Positions 60,706-64,000 of a DNA stretch of 64,000 bases are shown here, in pieces (positions within the stretch are counted from its first letter, which is position 1; each line of letters opens with the position of its first letter). Where the stretch lies: positions 1-64,000 of the forward strand of contig NZ_FNHE01000012.1 of the NCBI RefSeq assembly GCF_900103785.1. Direction: 5' to 3'. The notes beneath the pieces were generated by a model. It was not told the origin of the DNA. It saw only the letters and a program-made list of their open reading frames with translations, and did not search any database. The position numbers and the translations under genes were made by a program. The DNA is from Geodermatophilus siccatus (GTDB taxonomy: Bacteria; Actinomycetota; Actinomycetes; Mycobacteriales; Geodermatophilaceae).

Positions 60706-62195
60706 CAGTGCGCCCCGGCCAGCTGGCCGGTGTGCCGCTCGTAGCGGTCGGCGGAGTGGCCGGTGAGGCCCACGATCTCCACGGTCTTGCCGCGGGTGGC
60801 GTACTTGTGGGTGATTGCATCGAGAGCGGCGACGGTGGAGGCGTCCCAGACGTGGGCGTCGGTGAGGTCGATGACCACCCGCTCGGGGTCTCCGGCGTAG
60901 TCGAACTGGGTGTAGAGGTCGTTGCTGGAGGCGAAGAACAGCGCTCCGCTGACCCGGTACACCCGGACGTCGCCGCCGGGGGCGTCGGTGCTGGTGACCT
61001 CCGCGAGGTGCGCCACCCGTCGGGCGAAGAGCACGCATGCGACCAGCACGCCGGCGCCGACACCGACGGCGAGGTTGTGGGTGAGCAGCGTGCCGGCGAC
61101 GGTCGTGAGCATCACCGCTGTCTCGCTGCGGGGCATCCGGTGGATGGTGCGCAGGCTGTGCCAGTCGAACGTGGCGACCGACACGAAGATCATCACCGCG
61201 ACCAGCGCGGCCATCGGAATGATCGCGACGACGTCGCCGAGGGCGACGACGAGCACCAGCAGGAGCGCTCCGGCGAGGAAGGTGCTCAGCCGCGTCCGCG
61301 CGCCGGACTTCACGTTGATCATGGTCTGGCCGATCATCGCGCAGCCACCCATGCCGCCGAAGAGGCCGGACGCGACGTTGGCCACGCCCTGACCCCACGA
61401 CTCCCGGGTCCCGCTGGAGCGGGTGTCGGTCAGGTCGTCGACGAGCCGCGCGGTCATCAGGGACTCGATCAACCCGACGAACGCGATGCCCAGCGCGTAG
61501 GGGGCGATGATGCCCAGCGTCTCGACGGTGAACGGCACGTCGGGCAGCAGGAACAACGGCAGGCTGTCGGGCAGCTCGCCCTGATCGCCGACGTCGGGCA
61601 CGGCGAACCCGGCGGTCACCGTCAGCCCGGTGAGCACGACGATCGCCACCAGCGGCGCCGGCACGGCCGTGGTCAGCCTCGGCAACAGGAAGATCATCGC
61701 CAGGCCGGCGGCGACCATCGGGTAGACCAGCCACGGCACGCCGATCAGGTGCGGCAGCTGCGCCGAGGCGATGAGGATCGCCAGGGCGTTGACGAAGCCC
61801 ACCATCACGCTGCGCGGGATGAACCGCATCAGGCGGGCCACGCCGGCCGCGGCCAGCAGCACCTGGAACACGCCGCCGAGGATGACCGCGGCCAGCAGGT
61901 ACTGCAGCCCGTGGTCGCGGGCCAGCGGGGCGACGACCAGCGCGATGGCGCCGGTGGCGGCGGTGATCATCGCCGGGCGGCCGCCGGTGAAGGCGATGAC
62001 CACGGCCATGACGAACGAGGAGAACAGGCCGACGCGCGGGTCGACCCCGGCGAGGATGGAGAAGCTGATCGCCTCGGGGATGAGCGCCAGGGCGACCACC
62101 AGGCCGGCGAGGATCTCGGTGCGGGCCACCGCCGGCGACAGCCAGGCGGGACGGGTCAGGCGCGGGCGGGCCGGCGCGGGCAGAGCAGAGGACAT
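60705..62195 (-). CDS. SulP-family anion transporter with STAS domain
   Basis: A 496-residue transporter of the SulP/SLC26 family. Around twelve helices run from LAGLVVALALIPEAISFSILAGVDP, the typical SulP start; conserved GGMGGCAMIGQTMINVKSGA lies mid-protein. The C-terminal STAS domain (from about 395) has VYRVSGALFFAS and VVIDLTDAHVWDASTVAALD, with the conserved Asp-Ala-Ser-like site. The substrate may be sulfate or bicarbonate. ATG at 62195 is chosen; an upstream GTG at 62381 would add 62 non-coding-like residues. The operator at 62384 lies about 190 bases upstream. Confidence 0.92.
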   Translation of the reverse strand: MSSALPAPARPRLTRPAWLSPAVARTEILAGLVVALALIPEAISFSILAGVDPRVGLFSSFVMAVVIAFTGGRPAMITAATGAIALVVAPLARDHGLQYLLAAVILGGVFQVLLAAAGVARLMRFIPRSVMVGFVNALAILIASAQLPHLIGVPWLVYPMVAAGLAMIFLLPRLTTAVPAPLVAIVVLTGLTVTAGFAVPDVGDQGELPDSLPLFLLPDVPFTVETLGIIAPYALGIAFVGLIESLMTARLVDDLTDTRSSGTRESWGQGVANVASGLFGGMGGCAMIGQTMINVKSGARTRLSTFLAGALLLVLVVALGDVVAIIPMAALVAVMIFVSVATFDWHSLRTIHRMPRSETAVMLTTVAGTLLTHNLAVGVGAGVLVACVLFARRVAHLAEVTSTDAPGGDVRVYRVSGALFFASSNDLYTQFDYAGDPERVVIDLTDAHVWDASTVAALDAITHKYATRGKTVEIVGLTGHSADRYERHTGQLAGAH

Positions 62196-62383
62196 GCCAC
62201 CGATTCCGGTTGGGGCGCCCACGGGGCGCGGCGGTACAGCACCGGGTCGGTGCCGCAGATCTGAGGCGTGGTGCGGCGCTGCACCAGCGGCCGGGGCCGT
62301 GCCGGCCGGGACGTCGTGTCCGCCGGCGGGACGTGGCCCGGCGCCCGGGTGCCACGGTGCTCGGGGGCGCCGCTGACTCACAC

Positions 62384-62411
62384 AACCTAACCCTCACGTC
62401 AGGGAAAGGTT
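62384..62411 (-). promoter_or_regulatory. MerR-type operator/promoter of SulP-MerR unit
   Basis: A 28-base near-perfect palindrome: AACCTAACCCT (62384-62394), six-base centre, AGGGAAAGGTT (62401-62411), with nine of eleven positions matching. On the minus strand TAGGTT (62384-62389) would be the -10. Length and centred spacing are those of MerR-family operators, placed upstream of an operon that encodes a MerR protein. Confidence 0.7.
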
Positions 62412-62746
62412 GCCGTGGCCTTGCCCACGGTCCCGCCGTGTCGACCGGCGCGGACCCCCGCTGGCCGGCGATCACGGCCTCGTGGCCGGTGCCGGTCGCT
62501 CGGCGATGGGCTCGTAGCGGCGGACGGCGTGGCCGCGCATGCGATGCGGGCGGCCGGCGATGCCGACCTCGATCGCCCCGGCGGCGGCGTGGGCGAGCAG
62601 GTGGACGCGGTCGTGGCTCACCCACCGGCGCCGTCGGCAGCCGGCCGGCGACGGCAGTCGTCCCGCCCGTCGGTACCGGCCAGCGGCCCGCTCACGGGTC
62701 GGACACGCATTCGGGTCCGTGCGACGATCGCCGGATCACCGGGGGC
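62412..62746. other. Intergenic, no supported gene
   Basis: About 335 bases between the SulP operator and the broken small gene. Open frames on both strands have Arg/Pro/Gly-rich products expected from random high-GC sequence. I see no promoter or repeat. Confidence 0.4.
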
Positions 62747-63057
62747 ATGCGGCGGGGCCGGCCCGGCGAGTCGCTCGCCGACCGCGCCGCGCGGTCCGGG
62801 GTCCCCCCGCCGCCCGGCCCGCCCCGGCCGCCGCCCGAGCGCGGGCGGGACGGCCGGCGCCCGGCCGGACACGGCCACGGTCGGCACTGCTGGGTGCGCG
62901 ACCCACCGGAGGAACCGGGCATCTGGCCGGGCCTGCTGGGGAGTGGCGCCAGTGGGAGCACGGCCGGCACGGGCGGGTTGCCCACACCGTCGCCGGCGAC
63001 ACCGGGCCGGTGCTGGTGGAGACCTGGCTGCCCGCCGAGCAGCTCAAGCCGGATTGA
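62747..63057 (+). pseudogene. Frameshifted small actinobacterial gene
   Basis: From ATG at 62747 one frame gives a basic lead and then GRHCWVRDPPEEPGIWPGLL; near 62938 the reading must shift by one base, after which EWRQWEHGRHGRVAHTV and VLVETWLPAEQLKPD run to the TGA at 63055-63057. The two halves join into one sensible small domain (CWV-DPP-PGLL-EWR ... VETWLPA). A single missing base in the G run at 62937-62942 would explain it. It could be a true frameshift or a sequencing error. No name is known to me. Confidence 0.45.
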
Positions 63058-63300
63058 GCGGGCGGGGGATCGCGCAGACGGCCCACCGGGTCAGAGCCGC
63101 CACCGGGCGCCGTGGCGCTCGGCAGCGTGACGGGGCGCGGCTCATCCGGCCAGGCGGGCCCCCTGGTCCACGTGGTCGCTGGGGCGCAGAGGACCTCCAC
63201 GCGAGGCGGGAACGTGGTCACGGTCAGGTGGTCCAGTGCGGCCTCGCCCGTTGGCGTCGCCCGGCCGCCCGTGAGGTCTCTCACGCCTTCTTGCATGGGG

Positions 63301-63351
63301 GTACCCCCAGGGGGTACATCTGGTAGCGGATACGGCCGGGGGGTACCCCCC
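63301..63351. promoter_or_regulatory. CsoR-like palindromes upstream of MFS pump
   Basis: Two perfect G/C-tract palindromes: GTACCCCC-A-GGGGGTAC (63301-63317) and GGGGGGTACCCCCC (63338-63351), 37 bases apart at their starts and within 75 bases of the MFS start codon. TACCCCC/GGGGGTA arms are typical of CsoR/RcnR-type (DUF156) metal-sensing repressor sites. No such repressor gene lies in the window. Confidence 0.6.
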
Positions 63352-63375
63352 ATCTCGCACGCCTGGAGTTGTCGC

Positions 63376-64000
63376 ATGTCAGCCGCACCGCCCGCCCAGT
63401 CACAAGCGCCCGAGGCTTCCGCCGGCGGCCGCCGACTGGGTCCGTCCCTGCTGGTGATCGCCACGGCCCAGCTGATGCTGGTTCTCGACGACACCATCGC
63501 CAACATCGCGCTGCCGAGCATCGAGCGGGAGCTGGGCGTCTCCGCGTCGGCGTTGCCGTGGATCATCAACGCCTACGTCCTGGTGTTCGGCGCGCTGCTG
63601 CTGTTCGGCGGCCGGCTCGGCGACCTGTACGGGCGCCGGCGGGTGCTGCGCATCGGCCTGGTCGTGTTCACCGCCGCCTCGCTGCTGGGCGGTCTCGGCC
63701 CGAACGCCGAGCTGCTCATCGCCGCCCGCGGGCTGCAGGGCGTCGGAGCGGCCCTGGTCGCCCCCAACGTGCTGGCCCTCATCGCCACCACCTTCCCCAC
63801 GGGCCGGCCGCGCAACTCGGCGATGGCGGTCTATGCGGCGATGTCCGCGGTCGGCATGACCGTCGGCGTGCTGCTCGGCGGGGTGCTGACCGGGCTGCTG
63901 AGCTGGCGATGGGTCTTCCTGATCAACGTCCCCATCGGCCTGGCGGTGCTCGCCGGCACCCGGGCGCTGGTCGAGGCCGAGCGCCGCACCGGCCGGCTGG
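63376..64000 (+). CDS. DHA2-family (EmrB/QacA-type) MFS efflux transporter, 5' part
   Basis: Starts at ATG 63376 and runs off the window after 208 codons. Residues about 20-208 show six helices with motif D1 LDDTIANIALPSI in helix 1, motif A GGRLGDLYGRRRVL in loop 2-3, and ARGLQGVGAALVAPNVLALI (motif B) in helix 4, with motif C-like GMTVGVLLGGVLTGLLSWRW in helix 5. These define 14-helix drug/proton antiporters. Upstream CsoR-like palindromes suggest control by a metal- or thiol-sensing repressor. The substrate is unknown. Confidence 0.9.
   Translation, partial: MSAAPPAQSQAPEASAGGRRLGPSLLVIATAQLMLVLDDTIANIALPSIERELGVSASALPWIINAYVLVFGALLLFGGRLGDLYGRRRVLRIGLVVFTAASLLGGLGPNAELLIAARGLQGVGAALVAPNVLALIATTFPTGRPRNSAMAVYAAMSAVGMTVGVLLGGVLTGLLSWRWVFLINVPIGLAVLAGTRALVEAERRTGRL

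Noticed and set aside
62196-62381. N-terminal extension of SulP to GTG 62381
   Set aside because: The added 62 residues are Pro/His/Gly-rich and unlike SulP proteins; ATG 62195 gives the normal start.
62415-63326. Long plus-strand open frame upstream of the DHA2 pump
   Set aside because: Low-complexity Arg/Gly/Ala product with no start signal; it overlaps the broken small gene in another frame.

Overview
This is one chromosomal window of a very GC-rich (about 70% or more) actinobacterium. Gene content and order follow the block Rv2764c to Rv2718c of Mycobacterium tuberculosis: thyA-folA, dapA-rnj, ftsK, pgsA-clgR, pspA, DUF3046-recA-recX, miaB, DUF349, miaA-dapF-hflX, lexA/LysM and nrdR. There are many GTG starts, actinobacterial SOS boxes of the CGAAC-N4-GTTCG type, and no inteins in recA or nrdJ. 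From protein flavour and intergenic sequence I infer Geodermatophilaceae (Blastococcus, Geodermatophilus or Modestobacter-like), but the window cannot prove the family.

Layout. 1-545: end of an rRNA operon (23S 3' end, 5S, strong hairpin terminator). 895-4592: a lipoprotein, a DUF2461 protein, an acetyltransferase, a winged-helix protein and a YkvA-like protein. 4683-8660: thymidylate and folate synthesis, lysine/peptidoglycan precursor synthesis (dapA) and RNase J. 8776-10719: a serine peptidase divergent from ftsK. 10793-16174: ftsK, rimO, pgsA, clgR. 16628-25661: a carbohydrate island (DUF4032 protein, four-gene sugar ABC importer, GH13 glucosidase, PfkB kinase) lying between clgR and pspA, which are neighbours in mycobacteria. 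25806-35763: pspA, nei, an ABM-domain membrane protein, the giant helicase lhr, an acyl-CoA dehydrogenase, an MFS transporter and a 36-residue membrane peptide. 35828-37908: DUF3046, recA, recX. 38147-43823, mostly minus strand: cytochrome oxidase subunit I and a gluABCD-type amino-acid importer. 43944-53277: miaB, a DUF349 protein, miaA, dapF, hflX, a PAP2 phosphatase and a secreted propeller-like protein. 53446-59945: lexA divergent from an SOS-controlled LysM protein, a hypothetical gene with nested operator-like palindromes, nrdR and nrdJ. 60220-64000: a MerR-SulP unit with a MerR-type operator, a frameshifted small gene, and the start of a DHA2-family MFS pump behind CsoR-like palindromes.

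The genes form three functional groups: DNA repair and the SOS response (recA, recX, lexA, LysM, nei, lhr, nrdR/nrdJ), translation and RNA maintenance (rnj, rimO, miaA, miaB, hflX), and envelope or stress functions (clgR, pspA, pgsA, ftsK).

The most unusual non-coding signals are two related families of dispersed hairpin repeats of about 45-60 bp, mostly near gene 3' ends (eleven copies), and a consistent leaderless promoter pattern in which a -10 box of form NANNNT lies 6-7 nt before the start codon of at least seventeen genes. A nested double palindrome around 55308-55358 looks like an undescribed operator.
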